Origin: Calamus simplicifolius
Lineage: Eukaryota > Streptophyta > Magnoliopsida > Arecales > Arecaceae
Assembly: GCA_900491605.1 (NCBI GenBank)
Contig: UESW01001866.1
Coordinates: 249,081 to 313,080, forward strand
DNA length: 64,000 bases
Reading direction: 5' to 3'
Positions 48,539-59,792 of this stretch are shown in pieces. The notes beneath the pieces are model-generated. The model saw nothing but the letters and a program-made list of their open reading frames with translations, was not told the DNA's origin and did no database searches. Every line of letters begins with the position of its first letter. The stretch's first letter is position 1. Both the position numbers and the translations under genes were made by a program.

Positions 48539-51500
48539 TTAATCGGTGTCATTTGTTTCGTGAAATGTTGGTTCAACATCCGATGCCGTATCGGATTGCA
48601 AATCAGTTTCATTATCATCGGAAGGAAACCGAACATTTGCATCCGCAATTTCTTGGACATCACCATTTGGATCTCTAAGTGATGTTTCAGGAGCCCTTGT
48701 GTCGTCTTCAATTGCATGCATTTCCATCTCTTCCTCTTGAAATGCAGGGCACTCGGCTGATTGACTTGATGAACTCTCCTCTAATACGATTGTTGAACGT
48801 GGGACGATTTTAGAAACGGCCCACCAATCTCGCTTGTCGTTGCGCAAACTTGGATATCCGCAGTAAAAGACTTGCTGAGCTTGGGATGCAAGGATGAATG
48901 GGTCATATTTCTGCAATCTTCGTCGATGGTTCACTTCAACCAAATTGTAGTCGTTATGAACCCTTTTGTCCACAGGAACTATCAGATCGAACCAATCACA
49001 ACGAAACAATACAGTTCGTTTCATAGGCCAACCGGGATATTCAACTTCAACCACCTCTACTAACTTTCCATAATAATCCTGCATATTTGCTCCAACACTT
49101 TCTCCTTTCATACACACGCCCCAGTTCTGCATGCCTCTTGAAGCTGCTAATCGTTCAATCTGAAATTTGTACCCATTTACAAAATAGCCGGTAGAGGTTG
49201 TTACGGTCTTCAATGGCCATTGCGATAAACATTTAATGAAAATATTATCGGTTGTGGACCATAGACCGTTGACCTATAAATTAAAAAGCTATTGACATCC
49301 AATTCAAAAAAAAATAGCCATTATCGAAATTGATTGAGTGATACTACTCACAAATTCATAAAACCAGTAAGCAAACTCCGTTTCTAATTTCTGCCCAATT
49401 GCAACTTGACTGATGTCGGGATTCATCTGTCGTTGTCTATCACAAAACATCCTTATGGGATGAAAAGGATGAAAACTAATGTTAGAAATTAAATATTATG
49501 GTATATTGTAATTTAAATTAAAATTTCCAATTTAGCATTGAAGTATACACTTACTCAATATATGGATCGACTTCTCTACAGTTTATTAGGATGTAATAAT
49601 GTGCTGCATTATACTCCATATCGCTAAGATTTCTTGACTTCTGCCCACCAAAGGAACGGCCGATAGCTTTAAAAATTGATATTCTACCGTCATTAGCTTC
49701 TCCTTCGTCCATACATACGTCATCGTTACGACCATGATTTCGGCTTCTCGTGTGGACGTGACCCTCAAAGTAATGTGAGGCAAAAGCTGAAACTTCTTCG
49801 ACCAAGTGTGCATTGCATATAGAACCTTCAACCCTTGCCTTATTACGCACATTATTTTTTAACTTCTTAAGATACCTATATGTAAAGTTGCAACAAAAAA
49901 TTAACCAATTTTTCAAGCAATGAAATAATATTTGAAATGTCAACATATCTTAATGATGTATATATTTACCTCTCGAAAGGATACATCCAGCGATACTGCA
50001 CGGGACCAGCTATGCTCGCTTCGTATGGCAAGTGAACCGGTAAATGCTCCATTGAGTCAAAAAAATTGGAAGGAAATATTCGCTCAAGCTTGCATAAAAT
50101 AATTGGAATTTCCTCCTCAAGCCTTGCCATGGATGCAAAAGTAATGACTGCGGCAGATAACTCCTTGAAGAATAAGCTGAGCTCCGTAATTGCCTTCCAG
50201 ACATGTTGCGGAAGCAACTCATGAAAAGCTATAGGTAATAACCGTTGCATGAAAACATGGCAGTCATGACTCTTCATGCCGAACAACTTGAGCTTATGCA
50301 TGTCCACACACCTACCGATATTTGAGGCATAACCATCTTGAAATTTTAACCCTCTAAGCCAGTTACATAAAACTTCTCGTGAATTTCTGTCAAGAGTGTA
50401 ACATGCTTTAGGATAGGTCCCATCGGCACTCCTTCTCAAATCACCTCTTCTGCAGTACTGATTAAGTTCTTCTCTTGACTTTGCAATATCTTTGTTTTTC
50501 CCGGGATGTTTAGCACCGTGTTAAATATGTTATCAAAGAAATTTTTCTCGATATGCATAACATCCAAGTTGTACCGGATGAGATTTGTGCTCCAATAAGG
50601 CAAATCCCAAAATATACTTCGCTTCTTCCAGTTATGTTCTTTACATATACGGCCATTTATTCTATCTGCATCCGGTTCCCATGCATACATCAACCCCAAA
50701 TGCTCTATAGAATCAAATAGATCCATGCCAGACCTAACCGGTTCGGCGAATTTTGTGACTGCTTTGTTCTTCCGGAAGGCGATCAAGTTACGCCTGTAAG
50801 GATGATTTGGGGGCAAGAACTTCCTATGGTTATCAAACCATGACTGCTTACCACTCTTCTGCAATGTAAATGCATCCGAATCATACATGCAATGAGGGCA
50901 TGCCAGACGTCCAGCAGTGCTCCAACCAGACAACATTGCATATGCCGGAAAATCACTTATTGTCCACATCAAAGCAGCTCTCATTAAGAAATTTTGTTTC
51001 ATAGAAATGTCGTAGGCTACGACTCCTGTTTCCCACAACATTTTCAATTCGGCCACCAACGGTTGCAGAAAGACATCAATCTTTTCCTTTGGATTTGATG
51101 GTCCTGGAACCAAAACGGTTAAAAACATTGCAGTATCTTTCATGCACTTCACGGAGGAAGGTTATATACAGTCAGTATCACAGACCAACATGAATACTGT
51201 TGCCTCGCTTGACCAAATGGTTGGAAACCATCGGTACAAAGACCTAATCTCACATTCCTTATATCTTCAGCGAAATCAGGATGATTTTCATTGAAATGCT
51301 TCCAAGCCTTTGAATCTGATGGATGCTGCATTTCATCCTCTTTAGATTCATGTTCGGCATGCCATCTCATATCAGCAGCTGTTGCCTCAGATCTGTATAA
51401 TCTCTGCAGGCGTGGGGTAAGAGGAAAGTAATGCATCCTCTTGTAAGGCACACTTTTCCTCCTACTTGTACCGGCTCCTCCTTCGGTGTTTTTGTACCTC

Positions 51501-52233
51501 GATTGCCCATAAATCTTACACCATATCAGCTCTGAGTCTTCACCCCAAAATATCATACAATTGTTCAAGCAACAATCGATCTTATTAACTGGGAGCCCAA
51601 GCCCACGCAACAACTTCTTTGTTGCGTAAAAATTGCCTACCGCAACATTGTCATTTGGCAAAATTTCTTTGATTAACCCAGCTACAGAATTGAACGCCTT
51701 TTCTGATAATCGATGTTCTGCCTTAATATTCAACATTCGAGCAGCTGTAGACAACTGGGAATGACCCTCACAACCATGATACAATTCTTGATTGCAGCAC
51801 GCAACATATCATAAAATTGCTGTGCATCTGGATTTGGTTCTTCCATAAATGTATTCTGATTGAATTCATTACCCGATGCATTCATTACCATTTGTTCATA
51901 TGTGTTTAAATTCACAAATGGTTCATCTACAGGAATTGACTCTTGTTGGCCTATAACAGCTGCTGGAATATCCTCTGGTTCACCATGACAGTACCAAACA
52001 GAGTAATCAGGAACAAACCCCTTCTTACACAAATGCACCTTAACAGTTTCCACATCTATGTAGGCTTTATTCTGATACCTGTGGAAGTTGCATGGGCACC
52101 TAATCCTAGGGCCATCCATCCAGTCAGGTTGGCTACATACAAATGCGATAAATTCTTCCAATCCATTCAGAAAATCTGGATTAAGCAAGCCATCTTTTAT
52201 CCTTGCATACATCCACGAGCGAGCCCCGCTCAT
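48539..52233 (-). pseudogene. TNP2-like CACTA transposase, frameshifted
   Basis: First gene of the element; in En/Spm it cuts and rejoins the DNA ends. It starts at 52233 (MSGARSWMYARIKDG) with the transposase-associated zinc domain (MDGPRIRCPCNFHRY...). The Tnp2 catalytic region follows at 51784-50436 (YHGCEGHSQLS, LGLCTDGFQPFGQ, YSCWSVILTVYNLPP, LVPGPSNPKEKID, SGWSTAGRLACPHC, DVMHIEKNFFDNI). Then come DUF4218 (50439-49551: KLFGMKSHDCHVFMQRLLP, EASIAGPVQYRWMYPFER) and DUF4216 (49213-48800: RTVLFRCDWFDL). The acidic tail ends at 48539. Short introns interrupt the C-terminal half (about 49275-49350 and 49456-49550). Frame changes occur near 51730-51784, at 51149 and at an A-run near 50500. All the domains are present, so the damage is light. 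Confidence 0.9.
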
Positions 52234-52255
52234 TTTTGACCGACTTATACAAAGT

Positions 52256-53339
52256 CTGGTAAATCATTAAATGAAACCACAAAATAAAACTATATTAGTA
52301 TTACTAAATATATAACTAAATTATTTCTTGGTCACAACTAAGGCTAATAACAACCATTTAAATCATTTATAAGTAAACCAATTTTTTTAGGGAACTAAGG
52401 TCCCTACCATGCAAGGGCGAGCCACTACTACGATCCTTGGCGTGCTAGCAAGGACCGATGCACAGGTTCATGGCTAATGGGAGGGCTTGAGTTTGGGTCG
52501 GGCCGCAAGGCGGTCCGTTAATCATGAGACTTCACAAGCATTCAAGTGTCTTAAATTAATTCTACCTTCACTCCATGTCTATAAGGTAAGGCCCTATCCC
52601 ATTCAAGAATATTTTTTGTGATATGTTATTCTGCTATTAATTATCATTGATCGGTTACATAGAAATTTTGGCAGCATTTCCCCATATGTTCTCCTAAACG
52701 TATGGTATATAAGCCACACTAGGAGAACGTATGAGCAAATACAAACGAAATCTCACCCAACGATGATTAATAGCAGACTAACATATCGCAAGAAATATTC
52801 CCAAACTGTCCACCAGGACAATTTGAGAATTTGCAAGACTAAGGCTTACAAATTCTCAAACGGGTCTAAAGGTTATAATGCTGTGATTATGGAAGTCCGA
52901 AGACAATCGAACTTATGCTTGTTATTCTTAACTTCTTGTGAATTATACATGTAATCACTAACTTTTAAGATTATTGTGTTGAATACAAATGTTGTGAAGA
53001 CTAAAATGTAAATAATTGAAACTACTAATTTGTTGCTGGAAATTAAATAATATTACAACAAGACTTTTTTATTTAGCATTACATAATTTAATGCATCATT
53101 CAGTTTGGAGCAGAATATAAATAATCAAGACATAACAATTGTAAATAAGTACAAATGCACAAATATTATTGCATAAACATTCTGCTTAAATTAATTATTG
53201 CATAAACATTATGCAAATTAAATAATAATACAACAAGACTTTCTATCTAGCATTACAAATATTATTGCATAATCAAGACATAACAATCAGTCTATCCAAA
53301 GAGCTCCGTGGCCCCCCCCCTAACTATTTTTTTTTTTTT
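52256..53339. other. Non-coding CACTA interior, probable first intron of the transposase gene
   Basis: AT-rich with no coding. On the minus strand TTACCAG at about 52256-52262 is a plausible acceptor shortly before the TNP2 start codon, matching a donor at 54608. Confidence 0.45.
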
Positions 53340-54570
53340 GGACTGCGGCCTGGCCTCCCTGGCCGTGGCCGGAGAAGACAAAAGGGGGGGCCTGTTACCA
53401 AAATTTTTTTTTATTTTTTGACAGGGTGGCCAGGCCACAGGCGACCACGGTAGCGGCCGTGGCCGGAGAAGACAAAATGGGAGGGGTTTCCCCATCCCCC
53501 ACCCCTATTAAAATTTTTTTTTTTTTTTTTGTTGTGAGAGTGGCCTGGCCACCGTGGCCGTGGCCAGGCCACTGCCGGCCACGGCCGTGGCCAGGCCACT
53601 GCCGGCCACGGCCGTGGCCGCGGCCAGGCCAGAGAAGACGGCCACGGCAGCGGCCGTGGCCGCCTTGTCCGGCCGCGGCCACGGCCGTGGCCGGACAAGA
53701 AAAAAAGGGGGCGGGGGGCGTTACGAAATTTTTTTTGTGTGACAGTGGCCTGGCCACCGTGGCCAGGCCACTGCCGACCACGGCAGCGGCCGTGGCCGGA
53801 GAAGAAAAAAAGGGGGGGGGGGGGGGGTTTCCCCCCCTCCCCCTGTTACGATTTTTTTTTTTTTTTGTGACAGTGGCCTGGCCACCGTGGCCAGGCCACT
53901 GCCGGCCACGGCAGCCACCGTGGCCAGGCCACTGCTGGCCACGGCAGCGGCCGGGCCAGAGGAGACGGCCATGGCAGCGGCCGTGGCCGGACAAGAAAAA
54001 AAGGGGGGGGGGGGGTGGGGGGTTTCCCCTCCCCCTGTTACGAAATTTTTTTTTTTGTGACAGTGGCCTGGCCACCGTGGCCAGGCCACTGCCGGCCATG
54101 GCAGCGGCCGTGGCCGCCTTGTCCGGCCGCGGCCACGGCCGTGGCCGGACAAGAAAAAAAGCGGGGGGGGGGGGGGGTTCCCCCCCTGTAACGAAATTTT
54201 TTTTTTTTTATGACAGTGGCCTGGCCACCGTGGCCAGGCCACTGCCGGCCACGGCAGCGGCCGTGGCCGCCTTGTCCGGCCGTGGCCGGACAAGAAAAAA
54301 AGGGGGGGGGGGGGGGGGGGGGGGTTTCCCTCCTCCCCCCTGTTACGAAATTTTTTTTTTTTAGTGGCCAGGCCACTGCCGGCCACGGCAGCGGCCGTGG
54401 CCGGACAAGAAAAAAGGGGGGGGGGGGGGCGGGGGGGTTCTCCCCCTATTACGAAATGTTTTTTTTTATTTTAGTGGCCTGGCCACCGTGGCCAGGCCAC
54501 TGCCGGCCACGGCAACGGCCGTGGCGGAGAAGGCGGCCACGGTCTTGGCCGTGGCCGGAGGGAAATTATT
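53340..54570. repeat. GTGGCC/poly-G tandem array
   Basis: About eight irregular units of 130-180 bp. Each has a GC palindrome-rich core (CTGGCCACCGTGGCCAGGCC, GGCCACGGCAGCGGCCGTGG), then a run of G up to more than 20 long, a short C-rich stretch, TTACGAAA and a poly-T run. Long frames on both strands arise from this composition and are not genes. Assembly across these homopolymers may be inaccurate. Confidence 0.9.
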
Positions 54571-54608
54571 AAAAAAAAAATTTTTTTTTAGAGAGTGTGG
54601 GGGCTTAC

Positions 54609-54735
54609 CTTGGTCGAGAGAAGACGCCGGAGTCGGAGGAGAACGCCAGGAGCCGGAGCACCAGAGGGAGGAGCCGGAGCAGCGAGGTGGGAGCCGAAAA
54701 TTTTTAGAGCACGGCGGCGGCTAGGTCAAGACTGG
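54609..54735 (-). other. Probable 5' untranslated exon of the CACTA transposase gene
   Basis: On the minus strand a CG-rich sequence without ATG ends in a strong donor CTCGACCAAG|GTAAGCC (exon end 54609). It lies about 25 bp downstream of a TATA box. Splicing to about 52255 would place the GTGGCC array inside intron 1. Confidence 0.55.
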
Positions 54736-54755
54736 GAAGAAGAAGAGAAGGCCCA

Positions 54756-54765
54756 CTTTTATATA
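54756..54765 (-). promoter_or_regulatory. TATA box of the CACTA transposase promoter
   Basis: The minus strand reads TATATAAAAG, then GGGCC. The subterminal repeats begin immediately upstream, as at En/Spm promoters. Confidence 0.65.
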
Positions 54766-54769
54766 AGTA

Positions 54770-55800
54770 ATTAGCGACGCAATAATTTGCATCGGTATAT
54801 GGTCGCAATATATTTTTTTTAAATTTATTATGTATTAGCGACGCATTAATGCGTCGCTAATCCATCGTTAATCTGGTTTTATTATAATTTTATGAAAAAA
54901 TAGTGACCCAAATAATTGCGTCGCTAATGCGTCGCTAACTTGGCGCCAATGTTCGGCGGAAAATTTATTTTTATTTTCTAGGAATTGCGTCGCTAAGGCG
55001 TCGCAATATTTTTTTAATATTTTTAATTGATTAAAATAATAACTTATTACAATAATTGCGACGCAAGCAGTGCATCGCAATAATTTTTAAATATTTATAA
55101 ATGATAATATTTATAATTTATAATAATAATTACGATGCAAAATTACGTCGCAATAATTTTTTAATATTTTTAATTAGATATTTCTTTTAAAAACATTGCG
55201 ACGCAAATATGCATCACAATATTATTTCTTTTATTTATTAATACTGATAAAAATTATATTTACTTAAATAATTGCGACGCATATATTATGTCGCAATATT
55301 TGTTTATTTTTTTCTTCTAAAATGCGTCGCTACGGCGTAGCAATAAATTTTTAATATTTATAAATGATAATATTTATAATTAATGTTAATAATTGCGATG
55401 AAAAATTGCATCGCAATATATTTTATAAACTTTTTAATTACATATATTATTTAAAAAATATTGCGACGCAACTAATGCATCACAATATTATATTTCTTTT
55501 ATTTAATACTGAAAAAATTTATATTTACTAAAATAATTACGACGAATACATTGCGTCGCAATATTTGTTTATTTTTTTCCTAAAATGCGTCGCTACGGTG
55601 TCGCAAAATTTTTTAAATATTTATTAATGATAATATTTATAATTTATGATAATAATTGTGATGCCTTATTGCGTTGCAATAATTTTTTTAATATTTTTAA
55701 TTAGATATTTTATTTAAAAAACATTGCGATGCATACATTGCGTCGCAATATTTATTTAAATTTTTTGCTAAATTGCGTCGCTACGGCATCACAATAATTT
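54770..55800. repeat. Right subterminal repeats, inner block
   Basis: Dense GCGACGCA/TGCGTCGC copies alternating with AT-rich spacers that contain repeated 'taaatgataatatttataat' phrases. Confidence 0.9.
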
Positions 55801-55849
55801 TTTTATATTTTTTTAAACTTTTTCATAACTTTTTTTTTGAGTAATTATA

Positions 55850-57950
55850 AGTGATCCGACGATTGCGATCGATCCAAGCCATGATCGATCCCAGTCGGCG
55901 ACGATCCGAAGGTTGCGATCGATCCAAGCCCTGATCCTGATCGGCCACGACCGATCCTGGACCATTGCGATCGGTCCAAGATCACTGGCGATCCGACGGT
56001 TGCAATCGATCCAAGCCCTGATCCCGATCGGCCACGACCGATCTCGGACCGTTGCGATCGGTCCAAGATCGATGGCGATCCAACGGTTGCGATCGATCCA
56101 AGCCGTGATCCCGATCGGCCACGACCGATCCCAGACCGTTGCGATCGGTCCAAGATCGATGGCGATCCGACGGTTGCGATCGATCCAAGCCCTGATCCCG
56201 ATCGGCCACGACCGATCCCGGAGCGTTGCGATCGGTCCAAGATCGCTGGCGATTTGACGGTTGCAATCGATCCAAGCCCTGATCCCGATCGGCCACGATT
56301 GATCTCGGACCGTGGCGATCGGTCTGATCGGCAACGATCCGACGGTTGCGATCGATCGAAGCCCTGATCCCGATCGGCCACGACCGATCTCGGACCGTGG
56401 CAATCGGTCCGATCGGTAACGATCCGACGGTTGCGATCGATCCAAGCCCTGATCCCGATCGGCCACGACCGATCTCGGACCGTTGCGATCGGTCCAAGAT
56501 CGCTGGCGATCCGACGGTTGCAATCGATCCAAGCCCTGATCCCGATCGGCCACGACTGATCTCGGACCATGGCGATCAGTCCGATCGGTGATGATCCAAC
56601 GGTTGTGATCGATCCAAGCCCTGATCCCGATCATCCATGACTGATCTCGGACCGTGGCGATCGCACCGATCGGCGTCGATCCGACGGTTGCCATCGATCG
56701 AAGCCCTGATCGATCCCGGTCGGCGATCAACGATCTCGGACCGTCGCGATCGATCTGATAGGTGACAATCCGACGGTTGCGATCGATCCAAGCCGTGATC
56801 CTGATCGACCACGACCGATCTCGGACCATGGCAATGGGTCCGATCGGCGACGATCCGACGGTTGCGATCGATCCAAGCCCTAATCCCGATCGGCCACGAC
56901 CGATCCCGGACCGTTGCGATCGGTCCAAGATCACTGGCGATCCGACGGTTGTAATCGATCCAAGCCCTGATCCCGATCGGCCACGACTGATCTCGGACCG
57001 TGGCGATTGGTCCGATCGGCAATGATCCGACGGTTGCGATCGATCGAAGCCCTGATCTCGATCGGCCATGACCGATCTCGAACCGTGGCAATCGGTCCGA
57101 TCGGCAATGATCCGACGGTTGCGATCGATCCAAGCCCTGATCCCGATCGGCCACGACCGATCCCGGACCATTGCGATCGGTCCAAGATCGCTGGCGATCC
57201 AACGGTTGCAATCGATCCAAGCCCTGATCCCGATAGGCCATGACCGATCCTGGACCGTGGCGATCGGTCCAAGATCGATGGCGATCCGATGGTTGCGATC
57301 GATCCAAGCCCTGATCCCGATCGGCCACGGCCAATTCCAGACCATTGCGATCGGTCCAAGATCGCTGGCAATCCGACGGTTGCAATCGATCCAAGCCCTG
57401 ATCCCGATCAGCCACGACTGATCTCGGACCGTGGCGATCGGTCCGATCGGCGATGATCCGATGGTTGCGATCGATCCAAGCCCTGATCCCGATCGTCCAT
57501 GACCGATCTCAGACCGTGGCGATCGCACCGATCGGCGTCGATCTGACGGTTGCCATCGATCGAAGCCCTGATCGATCCCGGTCGGCGATCAACGATCTCG
57601 GACCGTCGCGATCGATCCGATAGGCGACAATTCGATGGTTGCGATCGATCCAAGCTGTGATCCCGATCGGCCACGACCGATCTCGGATCGTGGCGATCGG
57701 TCCGATCGGCGATGATCCGATGATTGCGATCGATCAAGCCCTCATTCCGATCGGCCATGATCGATTCCAGACCGATGCGATCGGTCCGAGATCGCTGATA
57801 ATCCAACGGTTACGATCGATCCAAGCCCTGATCCCGATCGGCCACGACCGATCTCGAACCGTGGCGATCGGTCCGATCGGCGACGATCCGAGGGTTGCGA
57901 TCGATCCAAGCCCTTATTCCGATCGGTCACGATCGATTTTGGACCGATCG
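55850..57950. repeat. 86-bp satellite array with higher-order repeat
   Basis: About 24 copies of a unit averaging 86 bp, with core phrases GACGGTTGCGATCGATCCAA, CCCTGATCCCGATCGGCCAC and GATCTCGGACCGTGGCGATC. Variant units recur at a distance of about 862 bp, ten units apart (for example the GATCGCACCGATCGGCGTCG variant at 56659 and 57521). It is very rich in GATC and CpG. Open frames of up to 571 codons run through it because the unit is close to a multiple of three; they are not believed to be genes. Confidence 0.93.
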
Positions 57951-57959
57951 CTATTTAAC

Positions 57960-58961
57960 ATAATTAATTTTTTAAATACATTGCGACGCAAAGGGTTGCG
58001 TCGTAATTTTTTAATATGATAATTATATTATATAAAAATTAATTTTAATTATAATAATTACGACGCAACAAGTGCGTCGCTATATTAAAACATAATTTTT
58101 CAAATTAATTTTTTGGTTTATTGCGTCGCTAATGCGTCGCTATTTAACATAATTAATTTTTTAAAAATATTGCAACGCACTGTGTTACGTCGTAATTATT
58201 TTTTCTCATATTTATACTTTATAAAATTTAATTTTATTTAAAATAATTGCGACGCATTTATTGCGTCGCTAAATTAAAAATAATTTTTCTAATTTTCTGA
58301 TTTATTGTGTTGCTAATGCGTCGCTATTTAAAATATTTAATTTTTTTAAAACATTGCGACGCACTGAGTTGCATCGCAATATTTTTTTTAATATTTATAC
58401 TTTAAAAAATTTAATTTCATTTAAATTATTTGCGACGCAATTGGTGCTTCGCTAAATTAAAATAATTTTTTTAATTTTTGATTTATTGCGTCGCTATTTA
58501 ATATATTTAATTCTTTTAAAAATATTGCGACGCACTGTGTTGCATCGTAATATTTTTTTTTGATATTTAAATTTTATAAAATTTTATTTTATTTAAATTA
58601 TTTGCGATGCAATTGGTGCATCGCTAAATTAAAAATAAGTTTTCTAATTTTATAGTTTCTTACGTCGCTAATGCGTCGCTATTTAACATATTTAATTCTT
58701 TTAAAAATATTACGACGCACTGTGTTGCGTCGCAATATTTTTTTTCGATATTTATATTTAATAAAAATTAATTTAAAAATATTGCGACGCATTATTTGTG
58801 TTGTAATATTAAAAAATTAATTTTTTTTAATTTTCTGGTTAATTGAGTTGCTAATGCGTCGCTAATTGCGTCGCAATATTTGTTGTCATAGAGGCGTCGC
58901 AAAGTGGTCGCAATTTAGCGACGCATAATTGCGTCGCTAAATTTGCGTCGCTATTTCAGTA
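57960..58961. repeat. Right subterminal repeats, outer block
   Basis: More than thirty GCGACGCA/TGCGTCGC copies leading to the right terminus at 58974. Confidence 0.92.
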
Positions 58962-59000
58962 TTTTCTTGTAGTGAAAGTTAAGACCATGTAAAAAGTTTC

Positions 59001-59003
<3 letters not shown>

Positions 59004-59064
<61 letters not shown>
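59004..59064. repeat. (AT)n microsatellite
   Basis: Uninterrupted AT run of about 60 bp next to the CACTA element. Confidence 0.95.
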
Positions 59065-59069
<5 letters not shown>

Positions 59070-59242
59070 TTTACTCCCTTCGAATAATTCCGAATCGAAG
59101 GGTAACGATACAGATTTTCTCCGAATACCCATTTTTCATCATATTAAAATATATATATAAAGCTTTACTCCCTTCGAATAATTCCGAATCGAAGGGTAAC
59201 GATACAGATTTTCTCCGAATACCCATTTTTCATCATATTAAA
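59063..59242. repeat. 94-bp tandem duplication
   Basis: Two essentially identical copies of a unit starting ATAAAGCTTTACTCCCTTCG, offset by 94 bp. It lies downstream of the HIPP exon, possibly in its former 3' region. Confidence 0.9.
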
Positions 59243-59431
59243 AGCATGGGATCCCTTGCTATATATGACCCCAATATTAAACACCCCTCCTCATTATACG
59301 CACACCCTTAATTAGTACAGAAACCCAAAAATTTTTACAAGGCTAGGCAAACTGCCGGCTCTGTTGGTTAATTAACTAATTAAATTAAATACAGATGCAC
59401 ACATATATACATATATTTTCAGAAGATATAT

Positions 59432-59776
59432 TCATATAATGGAACAGGCTTCTGGGTTATCATCACTGAAGAGAGACCGGGCTCTCTCGTCAACGATTTG
59501 AGAGTAGGTCGGCTTCTGGTAGTAGCCATGCATGTCGGAGTCGTTGCACCCATGCATGCTTATTGTAGTTGTAGGAGTGTGGATTATTGGAGGAGTTAAA
59601 GATCAGGTGGTGGGCCGGGGTGGGGTACGTGGTGCTGGTGATAGTACTCCTGGGCGTAGGTGGCGTACTCGGATCCACGTTGTAGGGATAGGGCCACAGC
59701 ACCGCCCGCCTCCCCATCTTCCTCACCGCTTTCAGCACCTTCTTCTGGTCCACGTAGCCGCCGACCGTCACCTTTG
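59432..59776 (-). pseudogene. HIPP (heavy-metal-associated isoprenylated protein) last exon, frameshifted
   Basis: HIPPs are plant metal-binding or stress-related proteins anchored to membranes by a C-terminal prenyl group. The exon opens after an acceptor TGCAG at 59777 and codes for KVTVGGYVDQKKVLKAVRK, the end of an HMA domain, then GRRAVLWPYPYN and a Ser/Thr/Tyr/His-rich linker, as in this family. The first frame ends early at 59490. A 4-bp duplication (GCATGCAT, around 59552-59559) shifts the frame; in the other frame the expected tail continues to a CaaX-type Cys-Ser-Ile-Ile end and a stop at 59432. The metal-binding Cys-X2-Cys would be in an upstream exon, which is not visible in the window. 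The frame break and the LTR next to the acceptor make it a likely pseudogene, unless the 4 bp is an assembly error. Confidence 0.8.
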
Positions 59777-59792
59777 CTGCACCAAGTCTTTG

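Larger units (their letters stand above)
46206..58974 (-). mobile_element. CACTA (En/Spm) DNA transposon, 12.8 kb
   Basis: Terminal inverted repeats CACTACAAGAAAA (46206) and TTTTCTTGTAGTG (ending 58974), flanked by a 3-bp AAA target duplication (46203-46205, 58975-58977). Inside both ends are dense subterminal GCGACGCA/TGCGTCGC repeats. The two CACTA genes lie on the minus strand: a TNP2-type transposase (52233-48539) followed by a TNP1-type protein (48434-46950). A promoter with TATA box is at about 54760. Two large GC-rich tandem arrays (53340-54570 and 55850-57950) enlarge the right half. Several frame breaks suggest that the copy is defective or carries sequence errors. Confidence 0.95.

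Noticed and set aside
53395..54572. Overlapping long frames on both strands rich in Pro, Ala, Arg and Phe
   Set aside because: They are products of the GTGGCC/poly-G/poly-T array; all frames stay open because of composition.
55813..57806. Long open frames (up to 571 codons) on the minus strand, with shorter ones on the plus strand
   Set aside because: They run through the 86-bp satellite. The repeated Arg/Asp/Ile/Gly-rich peptide is a translation of the array, with frames open on both strands, and no start context or homology.
55850..57950. CRISPR-like array
   Set aside because: The units are contiguous 86-bp tandem repeats without unique spacers, in plant DNA inside a transposon.
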